A stretch of DNA of 48,497 nt from a virus. Shown piece by piece: positions 1 through 6,578 of this stretch. A model generated the notes under the pieces. It was not told the DNA's origin, ran no database searches, and saw nothing but the letters and a program-made list of their open reading frames with translations. The DNA lies in IMG/VR virus record IMGVR_UViG_3300021361_000005, positions 1-48,497 of that record. One strand, written 5' to 3'. Made by a program: the position numbers and the translations under genes. The number at the start of each line of letters is the position of its first letter. Positions within the stretch are counted from its first letter, which is position 1.

Positions 1-1
1 T

Positions 2-298
2 CGTGCCGCCGCCGCCGACGCCGCCGCCGCCGACGCCTACGCCGCCGCCGCCGCCGACGCCTACGCCGCCTACGCCGCCGCCGCCTACGCCGCCTACGCC
101 GCCGCCGCCGCCGCCGACGCCGCCTACGCCGCCGCCGCCTACGCCGCCGCCGCCTACGCCGCCGCCGCCTACGCCTACGCCGCCTACGCCGCCGCCGCTG
201 CTAGGCTTGAAGTCCTAAAAGAAGCAGCACAGATTGGCCTTGACGCTCTGATCGAACTGAAATCCCCAGGAGTTGAATTCCTTGATCTGTGCGAGTGA
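2..298 (+). CDS. Ala/Asp/Tyr-repeat phage protein, 5'-truncated
   Basis: The frame is open from the window edge to a TGA at 296-298. About 68 residues are runs of alanine broken by Asp or Tyr (A-A-Y, A-A-A-D patterns), followed by a normal tail of about 30 residues ending VEFLDLCE. Repeats of this kind occur in phage proteins annotated as hypothetical or as putative immunity proteins; I infer a long alanine-rich helix. The proline/threonine reading in another frame is a shadow. The N-terminus lies outside the window, and the contig probably ends here because of the repeat. Function unknown. Confidence 0.75.
   Translation, partial: RAAAADAAAADAYAAAAADAYAAYAAAAYAAYAAAAAADAAYAAAAYAAAAYAAAAYAYAAYAAAAARLEVLKEAAQIGLDALIELKSPGVEFLDLCE
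5..208 (+). repeat. GCC-rich codon repeat (GCC/GAC/TAC)
   Basis: A tandem tract made almost only of the codons GCC, GAC and TAC, with no strict longer period. It encodes the Ala/Asp/Tyr stretch of the truncated gene and is a likely site of expansion, contraction and assembly failure. Confidence 0.9.
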
Positions 299-301
299 TT
301 C

Positions 302-484
302 ATGACCGACAAGAAAAAGCGCGGCCGACCGCCGGGTTCTAAGGGTCCGCCGCGTCCGCCAGAATCCATAAGAAAAACCCGATCAATCCGTCTTTCTGCC
401 CAGCGTTACGAAAAGCTTCGCCGTCTTGGCGGTAGCCGGTGGATCGAAAAGAAAATTGATGAAGAACCAGAAAAGGGGAAGTGA
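302..484 (+). CDS. Small basic protein with AT-hook-like and ribbon-helix-helix-like parts
   Basis: A 60-residue protein. The N-terminal KKKRGRPPGSKG (about residues 4-15) resembles an AT-hook linker. Residues 25-55 (SIRLSAQRYEKLRRLG..WIEKKID) look like a ribbon-helix-helix: a beta strand followed by two helices. Small phage proteins of this composition are usually DNA-binding regulators. The gene starts 3 nt after the stop of the repeat protein and overlaps the candidate GTG of the next frame, so it is part of a packed operon. DNA binding is inferred from sequence; no target is known. Confidence 0.7.
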   Translation: MTDKKKRGRPPGSKGPPRPPESIRKTRSIRLSAQRYEKLRRLGGSRWIEKKIDEEPEKGK

Positions 485-486
485 AA

Positions 487-765
487 ATGCACACTGTTTC
501 GCAATTGATGCCCGAAAACTTTGGCGAGGTCGTCGCCATGCTGTTGGTAATTGGCTGCTGTGGTGTAGTCTTGTTCTGGTGGATCGCTTCCAGCTTCAGC
601 AAGGTGTCAGCCATGCTTGACTACTGCGGTTCTTTGTACTCGGTGCCGCCGACGCAGGAAGAGGCCGAAGATCAGCTGCACAAGCGTCTGGTGGATTTCG
701 TGTGGGCCGGTTATATCACGCAGGAAGAAGCCAACGAAGTGATACGCGGGAGCAAAATCGTATGA
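487..765 (+). CDS. Small membrane protein, unknown function
   Basis: 92 residues with one strongly hydrophobic segment at about residues 13-34 (GEVVAMLLVIGCCGVVLFWW) and a soluble acidic C-terminus containing PTQEEAEDQLHKRLVDFV. ATG at 487 is chosen over GTG at 481 because AGGGGA lies 7 nt before it. The last codon overlaps the next gene as ATGA. I do not recognise the family. It is probably an inner-membrane protein with a cytoplasmic tail. Confidence 0.65.
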   Translation: MHTVSQLMPENFGEVVAMLLVIGCCGVVLFWWIASSFSKVSAMLDYCGSLYSVPPTQEEAEDQLHKRLVDFVWAGYITQEEANEVIRGSKIV

Positions 766-1070
766 AAAATAGTGACGAAACTAAAGGCTTTTGGAAACGC
801 TTGCGCGAATATTTAATCATCCAGCCCAAACCTTGGGAAGCCTTGCCAACTCCTGTTTTTCCTCCATACAACCCGGCACCACGTTTGCGCGATGAATTTG
901 CTGGATTGGCAATGCAAGCACTTTTCATCGAAATGGCAAGTTTCGAGGATCGCGCAAAATGGGCTTATCAACAAGCGGATGCCATGCTTGCTGAGCGCGA
1001 CAAGAAAGAGCAGGAGCGGTACGAAAAGTTCGTCAGGGATTTTGCAGAAAGGATAAAGAGTCATGACTGA
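762..1070 (+). CDS. Hypothetical phage protein, FAGLAM/ADAMLAER type
   Basis: 102 residues; starts in an ATGA overlap with the preceding gene. The central RDEFAGLAMQAL and the later WAYQQADAMLAERDKKE are hallmarks of a common small phage family in which a proline-rich head precedes two helices. A second copy of the architecture is encoded at 3939-4241 (DRFAGQAMRVLL ... AYLIAEAMMKER). The role is unknown; both copies sit in the same operon of accessory genes. Confidence 0.7.
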   Translation: MKNSDETKGFWKRLREYLIIQPKPWEALPTPVFPPYNPAPRLRDEFAGLAMQALFIEMASFEDRAKWAYQQADAMLAERDKKEQERYEKFVRDFAERIKSHD

Positions 1071-1413
1071 TCGAGAGCTTCTGGAGCTGGCGGCGAAGGC
1101 TGCAGGCCGTAAAGTGTTTTCGTACATCGACGATCCGATTTTCGGCGTGGGTATGAATGACGGCGAAACAGATAGCGCCCTATGGAACCCACTAACCGAC
1201 GACGGCGATGCGCTGCGGCTGGCTGTGAAGCTAGACATGGATGTTTTCGTTGAGTTCGGCGAATCACGGTCTTTCGCTAGCACATCAGGAGATGACGGAC
1301 TTACTCCCGGCGAGTTCGAAGAAAACACTTGCTCATGGATGGGTGATAAAGGCGAAGCCGTGCGCCGCGCCATCGTTCGGGCCGCTGCTGAAATAGGAAA
1401 GGGCATGCCATGA
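1063..1413 (+). CDS. Phage ABA-sandwich-like hypothetical protein
   Basis: 116 residues beginning MTDRELLELAAKAAG, with NPLTDDGDALRLAVKL at about residues 44-59 and a C-terminal helix VRRAIVRAAAEIGK. This order (N-terminal helix, 'WNPLTDDGDALRLAV', C-terminal 'A..RAI..AAAEIG') is typical of small phage proteins assigned to the ABA-sandwich group. AAAGGAT precedes the ATG, and the gene overlaps its neighbour by 8 nt. Biochemical role unknown. Confidence 0.7.
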   Translation: MTDRELLELAAKAAGRKVFSYIDDPIFGVGMNDGETDSALWNPLTDDGDALRLAVKLDMDVFVEFGESRSFASTSGDDGLTPGEFEENTCSWMGDKGEAVRRAIVRAAAEIGKGMP

Positions 1414-1679
1414 AAGATAATTTCTTTTTACCAATACTTTCGCAACACCAAAGTGAAAAGCCGATAGGTAAAGTTGTGATCGGCAAAAACGGTAATTTGG
1501 CGATTGAGTTTTCCAAAGATGCTGGCATCAACCGTGACATGCTTTTTGATATATTTGGCGGTGCCGGTATCCGTGTCTTGGAATCAGAGCTTGTTGGAGA
1601 TGTTCAAGTCATTAAAAGGGCTGAAATTATAGAATTTTCGCTCTGCGAACCTCCAGCCCAATACAAGGAAAAGGCATGA
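1410..1679 (+). CDS. Hypothetical protein
   Basis: 89 residues, joined to its neighbour by an ATGA overlap with AGGAAAGG upstream. The sequence has alternating hydrophobic strands (KVVIGKNGNLAIEFS; IRVLESELVGDVQVIKRAEIIEFSL) and looks like a small beta-rich domain. No signal peptide or membrane segment. Family not recognised. Confidence 0.6.
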   Translation: MKDNFFLPILSQHQSEKPIGKVVIGKNGNLAIEFSKDAGINRDMLFDIFGGAGIRVLESELVGDVQVIKRAEIIEFSLCEPPAQYKEKA

Positions 1680-1849
1680 AAGAGCGCCCAGTCATTGCCG
1701 ACCTCTGGCGCTCCTGGAAGAACCCGGAAGGAGGTCATCATGCCCATAGACTCGGGTATGTGACACCAGACAATGAATACTGGCTAAAGGACAGTCGCAA
1801 TGAAGACAGAGAAACAAATCGACTTCGCGCCACCGGACAAGCAGCTTAA
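1676..1849 (+). CDS. Small hypothetical protein (57 aa)
   Basis: Starts in an ATGA overlap with the previous gene and ends TAA at 1847-1849. It is rich in charged and aromatic residues (DLWRSWKNPEGGHH; DNEYWLKDSRNEDRE). The chain of ATGA overlaps supports it. A very strong Shine-Dalgarno (AAGGAGG) lies inside it, before an ATG in another frame at 1740 that opens only 7 codons. Function unknown. Confidence 0.5.
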   Translation: MKERPVIADLWRSWKNPEGGHHAHRLGYVTPDNEYWLKDSRNEDRETNRLRATGQAA

Positions 1850-1961
1850 TCATCTTGGCGGCGAAGTATTCACCATCACCGAGAGGTTGTATGGGTATGA
1901 CCAAAGCGGGCGACAATTTCTCGCCAAGGTAACTGTGAAGGAGGGACAAACTATCCGTTAG
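1800..1961 (+). CDS. Small hypothetical protein (53 aa)
   Basis: Starts with ATG at 1800, preceded by AAGGAC, inside the last 50 nt of the previous gene in another frame, and ends TAG at 1959-1961. It reads MKTEKQIDFAPPDKQLNHLG, then a beta-rich half (GEVFTITERLYGYDQSG). Composition and ribosome site look genuine. No recognised family. Confidence 0.5.
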   Translation: MKTEKQIDFAPPDKQLNHLGGEVFTITERLYGYDQSGRQFLAKVTVKEGQTIR

Positions 1962-2014
1962 AGTTTAAGTTGTCGCAAGGTAATTAAATTATCCACTTAA
2001 CGAAAGGAAGCAAC

Positions 2015-2332
2015 ATGTCGAAAATCCGAGTCAAAATCGTTCTGACGCAAGCCGACCTGCCAGCAAACACCGTCGCCGGCGCACTGCAAGTCATCCTGCA
2101 TAACTCCGCCGGCAATGAAGTTGGCCGCCAAGACGTCGCAGATGGCGCTGACGCCGTTTTCTCCAATCTGGCAGATGACACCTATACCGGCGTGGTGCAG
2201 CGCCTGACCGATGCCGGCGCAGTTCTTGGCACGCCAGTCACGTTCACGCAAACCGTCACGACCACCGCGCCGCCGCCACCAGCCGTGTATCAGGCTCCAA
2301 GCTCGGTCACCGTATCAGTCGAGCCGGACTAA
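2015..2332 (+). CDS. Small beta-rich hypothetical protein
   Basis: 105 residues preceded by GAAAGGAAG. The chain is rich in V, T, A and D with repeated strand patterns (KIRVKIVLT; ALQVILHNSAG; DTYTGVVQRL; TVTVSVEPD), suggesting an immunoglobulin-like or lipocalin-like sandwich. There is a proline linker APPPPAVY near residue 90. It may be a virion accessory protein, but the family is not recognised. Its last residues SVTVSVEPD resemble the end of the next small gene (SVTVQVEPE). Confidence 0.6.
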   Translation: MSKIRVKIVLTQADLPANTVAGALQVILHNSAGNEVGRQDVADGADAVFSNLADDTYTGVVQRLTDAGAVLGTPVTFTQTVTTTAPPPPAVYQAPSSVTVSVEPD

Positions 2333-2335
2333 GCC

Positions 2336-2458
2336 ATGCGGCCACCATTCTGGCTCTACCTCCTGCATTGGCTTCTGAAACGGCACGAGGAACACTACGG
2401 GCGAAAGCACCACGTCATGCTGCCCGAAAGCGTTACCGTCCAGGTCGAGCCAGAATAG
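2336..2458 (+). CDS. Short hypothetical protein (40 aa)
   Basis: ATG at 2336, three bases after the previous stop; TAG at 2456-2458. It starts MRPPFWLYLLHWLLKRHEEH, a short hydrophobic and aromatic helix followed by basic residues, and ends SVTVQVEPE, nearly the same as the end of the gene before it. It may be a membrane-associated peptide or a fragment left by a duplication. No clear Shine-Dalgarno, so expression would depend on translational coupling. Confidence 0.4.
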   Translation: MRPPFWLYLLHWLLKRHEEHYGRKHHVMLPESVTVQVEPE

Positions 2459-2467
2459 CAACCAACA

Positions 2468-2498
2468 GCGCGGGCATTTCATCACCGGATGCCCGCGC
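2468..2498 (+). other. 10-bp perfect inverted repeat (hairpin)
   Basis: GCGCGGGCAT and ATGCCCGCGC flank an 11-nt loop, ending 13 nt before the ATG of the next gene. There is no T-run after it, so it is not a normal intrinsic terminator. It could stabilise or separate transcripts, or affect access to the downstream start. Confidence 0.6.
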
Positions 2499-2511
2499 CC
2501 GAGAGAACAAC

Positions 2512-2868
2512 ATGGAAGACCTCGCAGAAAAAATGTACCAGCTGGGCCTTGAGATCAAAAAGTCCATTGAGAATGACGTCCCGGGCTTTTCTGGTGGCTG
2601 GGTTTCGTCGGTAGCAGTGTCTCGCCTGATCGGACGGCGCAATAAAATCCGTGTACCGCCAATGTACCGGCGCGCTGTCTTGAAAGCATTGGGCTACGAC
2701 TATCACCCAGGTCTGAAAGAAGGCCGCGTAGACAATCGCGTCAACGCGCCAGACTATGGTAAGCCGTTCCTTTTCATCCGTCGCGGCCACCCTCACGAGT
2801 GCCTTACCGGCTCCAATACCATCGGCCAAGCCTATGCAGATGCCCAAGGGATCGAAAGTTACCCGTAA
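2512..2868 (+). CDS. Hypothetical phage protein (118 aa)
   Basis: Starts at ATG 2512 after GAGAGAA; the longer upstream frame (from 2368) runs through the neighbouring gene and hairpin and is rejected. The protein opens with MEDLAEKMYQLGLEIKKSI, then SGGWVSSVAVSRLIGRRN and PPMYRRAVLKALGYDYHPG, ending with a beta-like KPFLFIRRGHP. Basic and aromatic residues suggest nucleic-acid contact, but I cannot name the fold. It sits in the accessory operon. Confidence 0.6.
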   Translation: MEDLAEKMYQLGLEIKKSIENDVPGFSGGWVSSVAVSRLIGRRNKIRVPPMYRRAVLKALGYDYHPGLKEGRVDNRVNAPDYGKPFLFIRRGHPHECLTGSNTIGQAYADAQGIESYP

Positions 2869-2930
2869 TCAACCGTGTTGAAACAATGTTTGATTCAACA
2901 AACAAATGTCCGTCACTTTTGGAGAAAATC

Positions 2931-3191
2931 ATGCACCACGCTGAAATCGAAGCCATCATCCACAGCTACACTGCGCAGAATATTGCCGAAAACACTATCT
3001 TAGATACTGTTACTGAGGTGCACTCTTTTGCTGAACTGCAATACATGGTGCACTACCTTGCACGCCATATCGCGCCGACGCCCGACACGCCAGAGTGGAA
3101 GATACCAATGCTCGAGTACTCCAACGAGCATCCGGTCATCCTGGTGGATCTGATCGCGGTATATCCGCATAGCGCTTACCTGCCGATATGA
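2931..3191 (+). CDS. Hypothetical protein (86 aa)
   Basis: ATG at 2931 is chosen because TTGGAGAAAATC lies directly before it. The protein is mostly helical (HHAEIEAIIHSYTAQNIAEN; SFAELQYMVHYLARHI), with a C-terminal strand PVILVDLIAVYP. The gap upstream (2869-2930) holds overlapping inverted repeats (GTTGAA..TTCAAC and TGTTTG..CAAACA), which could be an operator. No family recognised. Confidence 0.55.
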   Translation: MHHAEIEAIIHSYTAQNIAENTILDTVTEVHSFAELQYMVHYLARHIAPTPDTPEWKIPMLEYSNEHPVILVDLIAVYPHSAYLPI

Positions 3192-3198
3192 GGCCGAA

Positions 3199-3396
3199 AT
3201 GTTCGATATCTTCCAAGGCTACATTACGAAGCATAAATGCCGGTACGCTTTCGTTGGATACATGGGCAGAGAGGACGAATACACTCTGTTGATTGACGTA
3301 CGTGAATGGCGTCCCTTCCGCTTCGCAAAATACGAGTGCCTGTATTGTGGCTGCGCGGTGCAATTTCCTCGCATGGTGGAAAGGACATCATCATGA
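3199..3396 (+). CDS. Small hypothetical protein with CLYCGC motif
   Basis: 65 residues. It contains YECLYCGCAVQF near the C-terminus; with only three cysteines, metal binding is possible but incomplete. The N-terminal part (MFDIFQGYITKHKCRYAFVGY) is aromatic. It overlaps the next gene as ATGA. No family known to me. Confidence 0.5.
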   Translation: MFDIFQGYITKHKCRYAFVGYMGREDEYTLLIDVREWRPFRFAKYECLYCGCAVQFPRMVERTSS

Positions 3397-3536
3397 CAAT
3401 CCGCCAGTTGCTGTACCGCCTCGCGTCATTCCTGGGCGATGTCAACGCCATCCAGCGCGGAAAGATCGGCAAGCGCATCGTGCGCAAGGCTGCTTACCGT
3501 GAGTTCGGGAAGGCTATCAATAAACTGTTGAAATAA
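3393..3536 (+). CDS. Small basic protein (47 aa)
   Basis: ATG at 3393 inside an ATGA overlap, preceded by AAAGGAC. The product MTIRQLLYRLASFLGD...GKRIVRKAAYREFGKAINKLL is short, helical and strongly basic, a form common in phage operons, where such proteins may bind nucleic acid or membranes. Function unknown. Confidence 0.6.
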   Translation: MTIRQLLYRLASFLGDVNAIQRGKIGKRIVRKAAYREFGKAINKLLK

Positions 3537-3546
3537 GTAGGTCACC

Positions 3547-3942
3547 ATGGAAAATATAGAAAAGTCACCAGAAGAAATACAGTTGGATGAGTGGTTTGAT
3601 AAAACGGAATGGCTAAATGATGACCTAACTAATGGGAGGATTTCATTTTATGCGGCTGGGATGCATAGAGCTGATGTAATGAAAAGTGAAATACAGAATT
3701 TAAGGTATAGAATAGAAAATATGAGGGAAATGATTTGCAAATCTTTAGGGATAGAATTTCCTCCGCATGAAAGTGTTAGCGATCAATTACTTATAGAGCA
3801 ACTTTCAAAAGAAAGTGATATGTGGAAAAGCATTGCAATTGAAACTTTTGAAAATATAAAAAATCTTAGTTCTTTTGAAAAAAGAATTAGAATTAAATAT
3901 GGTTTAAACAAAAAAATATCTTTAATGGGAGAAGAAAAATGA
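3547..3942 (+). CDS. AT-rich coiled-coil hypothetical protein
   Basis: 131 residues, highly charged and helical (IQNLRYRIENMREMICKSL; LIEQLSKESDMWKSIAIETFENIK). Its codons favour A/T (AAA, ATA, GAA, TTT), in sharp contrast to the GC-rich neighbours, so it was probably acquired from a low-GC source. Preceded by AGGTCACC and joined to the next gene by ATGA. No family recognised. Confidence 0.6.
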   Translation: MENIEKSPEEIQLDEWFDKTEWLNDDLTNGRISFYAAGMHRADVMKSEIQNLRYRIENMREMICKSLGIEFPPHESVSDQLLIEQLSKESDMWKSIAIETFENIKNLSSFEKRIRIKYGLNKKISLMGEEK

Positions 3943-4241
3943 ACGACAACAACGGAGGCGACGACGAGTTCGCTAAGCATTTCGCCAAGATCACCGAGGA
4001 AATGCGCAACTCGATGGAGGTTCACCAGGCGAAAATATCCCGCGACAATTTCATTGCCACGCGTGATCGGTTTGCTGGCCAAGCGATGCGTGTATTGCTG
4101 GAGGACGAACTACTTGATGCTCGAGAAGATGGTTGCGGCATTTTGGAAGAAGTCTTCATCGCCAAGAAAGCCTACCTTATCGCCGAGGCCATGATGAAAG
4201 AGCGGCGCCAAGTTCTGCAGAGAGAAGGGTCGGAGGGATAA
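3939..4241 (+). CDS. Hypothetical phage protein, FAGQAM/AEAMMKER type
   Basis: 100 residues starting in an ATGA overlap. DRFAGQAMRVLLEDEL (about residues 46-61) and VFIAKKAYLIAEAMMKERRQ match the plan of the protein at 762-1070, so the two appear to be diverged paralogues. It is the last gene of the left rightward operon; its stop codon runs into the terminator. Role unknown. Confidence 0.65.
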   Translation: MNDNNGGDDEFAKHFAKITEEMRNSMEVHQAKISRDNFIATRDRFAGQAMRVLLEDELLDAREDGCGILEEVFIAKKAYLIAEAMMKERRQVLQREGSEG

Positions 4242-4267
4242 AAAAAGCCGCCAGAGTAGGCGGCTTT
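4241..4267 (-). terminator. Bidirectional intrinsic terminator between converging units
   Basis: The stem GCCGCC (4247-4252) / GGCGGC (4259-4264) has a 6-nt loop. Read on the minus strand it is followed by a run of seven T, so it ends the tail-spike transcript; on the plus strand only TTT follows, so it is weaker there. Confidence 0.85.
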
Positions 4268-4283
4268 GTGTCTCACGAGAGGC

Positions 4284-6578
4284 TTAAGGCGAGTCAGACG
4301 GCCGCGTGATAATGCAGGCCGTGGCGTCTACTCTGCTGATTTGCGATGCGGCAACTGTCAACGTCGCGCCCGTCGCACCCGTTGGATTGACCAAGACGAT
4401 TGGGCCGGTTGATCCTACCGAATTAGCGCCTGCACCTGAAGGCGTAAGCACTTGGATGGCGGGCAGCGATGCCGGCGCGAGCAGCCCCTTGGCGTAGATA
4501 ATCCCGTCGCGGCAGTTTGCATCCAGTTTCAGACGCGTGCCGCCATCGGTATAAGCAGCCGAGAACTGCTCATGCGAAAAGTTACGAATCTCAAAACCGG
4601 AGCAGTTATTAATAAACGAGTCCTGGCCTGCGGAGTTGATATGCGGGTTATAGCTGCCAAGGTCGCGTTGACGCAGAGCGCCGAACGAGAAATTCTGCCA
4701 GCCGCCAATGTTGATGCCCTGTACACCACCATCGGCCGTTATAAAGCCGATGTCGATGTCCAGGTAGTCATAAGTAGTGGTCGAATAATTGGAGCATAGG
4801 ATCGCTCCTTTAGCGCAGTTATGAGATTCAATAGAAGCTATCTTGATGTCTTTTAAAGGCGTTCCAGTTCCGGGAGAGGTGCTCCAGAATGTCGCAGAAC
4901 CACGGACGCTCCAGATATGCGCCCATGTATTAGTTGCTGCGGTGGTGTATGGATCACTGGCTTCATTATTTTCATAGATCACGCTCACGCGGTCTTTGCC
5001 ACCTGCGCCACCTCCAGGGGTGATAGTCCAAATAGTGGCACCATCAAAGTTCATCCCTGTCGTTCCGCCAGACATGACGATTCGCTGACCGAACTGGATA
5101 CCATACGCCGCAATGGAGCCTGTCGGCAAGTCGATATCTCGGGCCTTGATCGAATGCTCGGTGCCGTTCGTATCCACGTAGTAGACCAAGTACGACGAGG
5201 CTGACACTGTATCGCATCCAGTTGGAATATACGTCTGAGTGCCGGCTGCGTTAATCGGGCCAATTTCAGATTTGCTCAGGCCGTTATACAGTGCAACGCC
5301 GTAGCCGCAGCTCTCGGCGATGATCTGACCAACTTGGAAGCGTTTTGTAACAGCCGTTGGATATCCTGTGAGGTACTGATTGATGCCGCCAGTAATAGCC
5401 ACCCCGTTTCCGTAGCTATTCTTGACACGGATGCTACCGACCTGGGTATTGACGTTGTTCGCAAAGGCGATGAATACGCCAGCATTGACCTCAGAACCTT
5501 GCCGAGTGCGGAATGCCTGCCAGCCGCTAAAGCTCGCTTCGATTGACGTGATTTGGTTGTCGCGGAAGGAGCGAGCGTTTTGTATTGCGGCCGCTGTTAC
5601 AGCAACGGCCGCATTTGCTACCAGAGTAGCCACGGTGTCAGAAGTGATGGTCAACACGGTGCCGATCAGTGCATTTGACAGGTTATAAACAGTGTCGCCT
5701 TGTGATAGTTCAGTCGTGAACTTAGTGCCGACACCGGTCAAGGTAGGGGAAGAAGTCGTAGCCGTCACCGTCCCGTGCAGGACAGTATTTCCCGATTCCA
5801 ACTGGATATCTCTGAACCCATTGTGATAGCCACGATAACGACCGATCTTGGCACCACTGTTCGGGCCGGTACATTGGAAACCATGATAAATTGCATTTTG
5901 ACCACAAACTCCATCTACTAAGAAGTCATTCACTTGATTCATGTACAGCGCATTGCGTAGACCGTCCTGCGAAGTCACATCGTAGGGGTAGCAGATGGCG
6001 TAATTGCCGTCCAAGTTCAGCCAGCCATCGCGGCAAGTGATGGAGAAGTTGCTGACGCTCTGGCAGGTGATTACGTTGTCGGTAACGTGGAAATTCAGCG
6101 TGCCGTTGGCATTGGTCGTCAATACGTTGGCAGAGAGGAAAAGAATGTTACCGACGATATTGATAATCCTGGCACCAAACGGCATACCAACAAATGGAGT
6201 TCCAGCTGCCAGATTACCCGCTGCATCAGATACCAGCATACCGGCCGTGATGCCGGCCACGTTCGGCACGGTAACCTGCGTCGGATTCACCGAAGACGAC
6301 CAAGAGCATCCCGCCAAGCCGAGGACGCCGCCCACTAGTTGAATTGTCACGCCGGCATCGGAATCGAGATGGCCGTTGGTAGGCATTTGGATGGCTGCAT
6401 TGACGTAGTAATTACCGGCACCTGTACCCTTGCGAAGACGCATCTTTGCGCCTTGGGCCGTCAAGTTCAACGCGGTTTGAATGTTCGCCAAGTCAGTGAC
6501 GCCGGTGGTATCTCCGCTTGGATAAAGCTCAAGGACGCCATAGCTGGCGGAGCTGATTGGATTGATTGCGCCGCCCAT
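4284..6578 (-). CDS. Tail spike / receptor-binding protein (beta-helix type)
   Basis: 764 residues, starting MGGAINPISSASYGVLELYP. The segment SGDTTGVTDLANIQTALN (about residues 20-37) is the typical entry to a right-handed pectate-lyase-like beta-helix in phage spikes. The following 600 residues are rich in G, N, S, T and V with short hydrophobic strands. Such proteins bind or degrade surface polysaccharide as trimers at the tail tip; whether this one is an enzyme cannot be read from the sequence. It overlaps the preceding gene by one base (TAATG) and is followed by a strong terminator. It is encoded opposite to the other tail genes, so it forms a separate transcription unit. Confidence 0.7.
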   Translation of the reverse strand: MGGAINPISSASYGVLELYPSGDTTGVTDLANIQTALNLTAQGAKMRLRKGTGAGNYYVNAAIQMPTNGHLDSDAGVTIQLVGGVLGLAGCSWSSSVNPTQVTVPNVAGITAGMLVSDAAGNLAAGTPFVGMPFGARIINIVGNILFLSANVLTTNANGTLNFHVTDNVITCQSVSNFSITCRDGWLNLDGNYAICYPYDVTSQDGLRNALYMNQVNDFLVDGVCGQNAIYHGFQCTGPNSGAKIGRYRGYHNGFRDIQLESGNTVLHGTVTATTSSPTLTGVGTKFTTELSQGDTVYNLSNALIGTVLTITSDTVATLVANAAVAVTAAAIQNARSFRDNQITSIEASFSGWQAFRTRQGSEVNAGVFIAFANNVNTQVGSIRVKNSYGNGVAITGGINQYLTGYPTAVTKRFQVGQIIAESCGYGVALYNGLSKSEIGPINAAGTQTYIPTGCDTVSASSYLVYYVDTNGTEHSIKARDIDLPTGSIAAYGIQFGQRIVMSGGTTGMNFDGATIWTITPGGGAGGKDRVSVIYENNEASDPYTTAATNTWAHIWSVRGSATFWSTSPGTGTPLKDIKIASIESHNCAKGAILCSNYSTTTYDYLDIDIGFITADGGVQGINIGGWQNFSFGALRQRDLGSYNPHINSAGQDSFINNCSGFEIRNFSHEQFSAAYTDGGTRLKLDANCRDGIIYAKGLLAPASLPAIQVLTPSGAGANSVGSTGPIVLVNPTGATGATLTVAASQISRVDATACIITRPSDSP

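Noticed and set aside
3-218. Proline/threonine-rich ORF at the left edge
   Set aside because: It is another frame of the Ala/Asp/Tyr repeat; only the Ala frame continues into normal protein sequence with a sensible end.
2368-2511. Longer start for the 2512-2868 gene
   Set aside because: It runs through another small gene and the hairpin and has no ribosome site.
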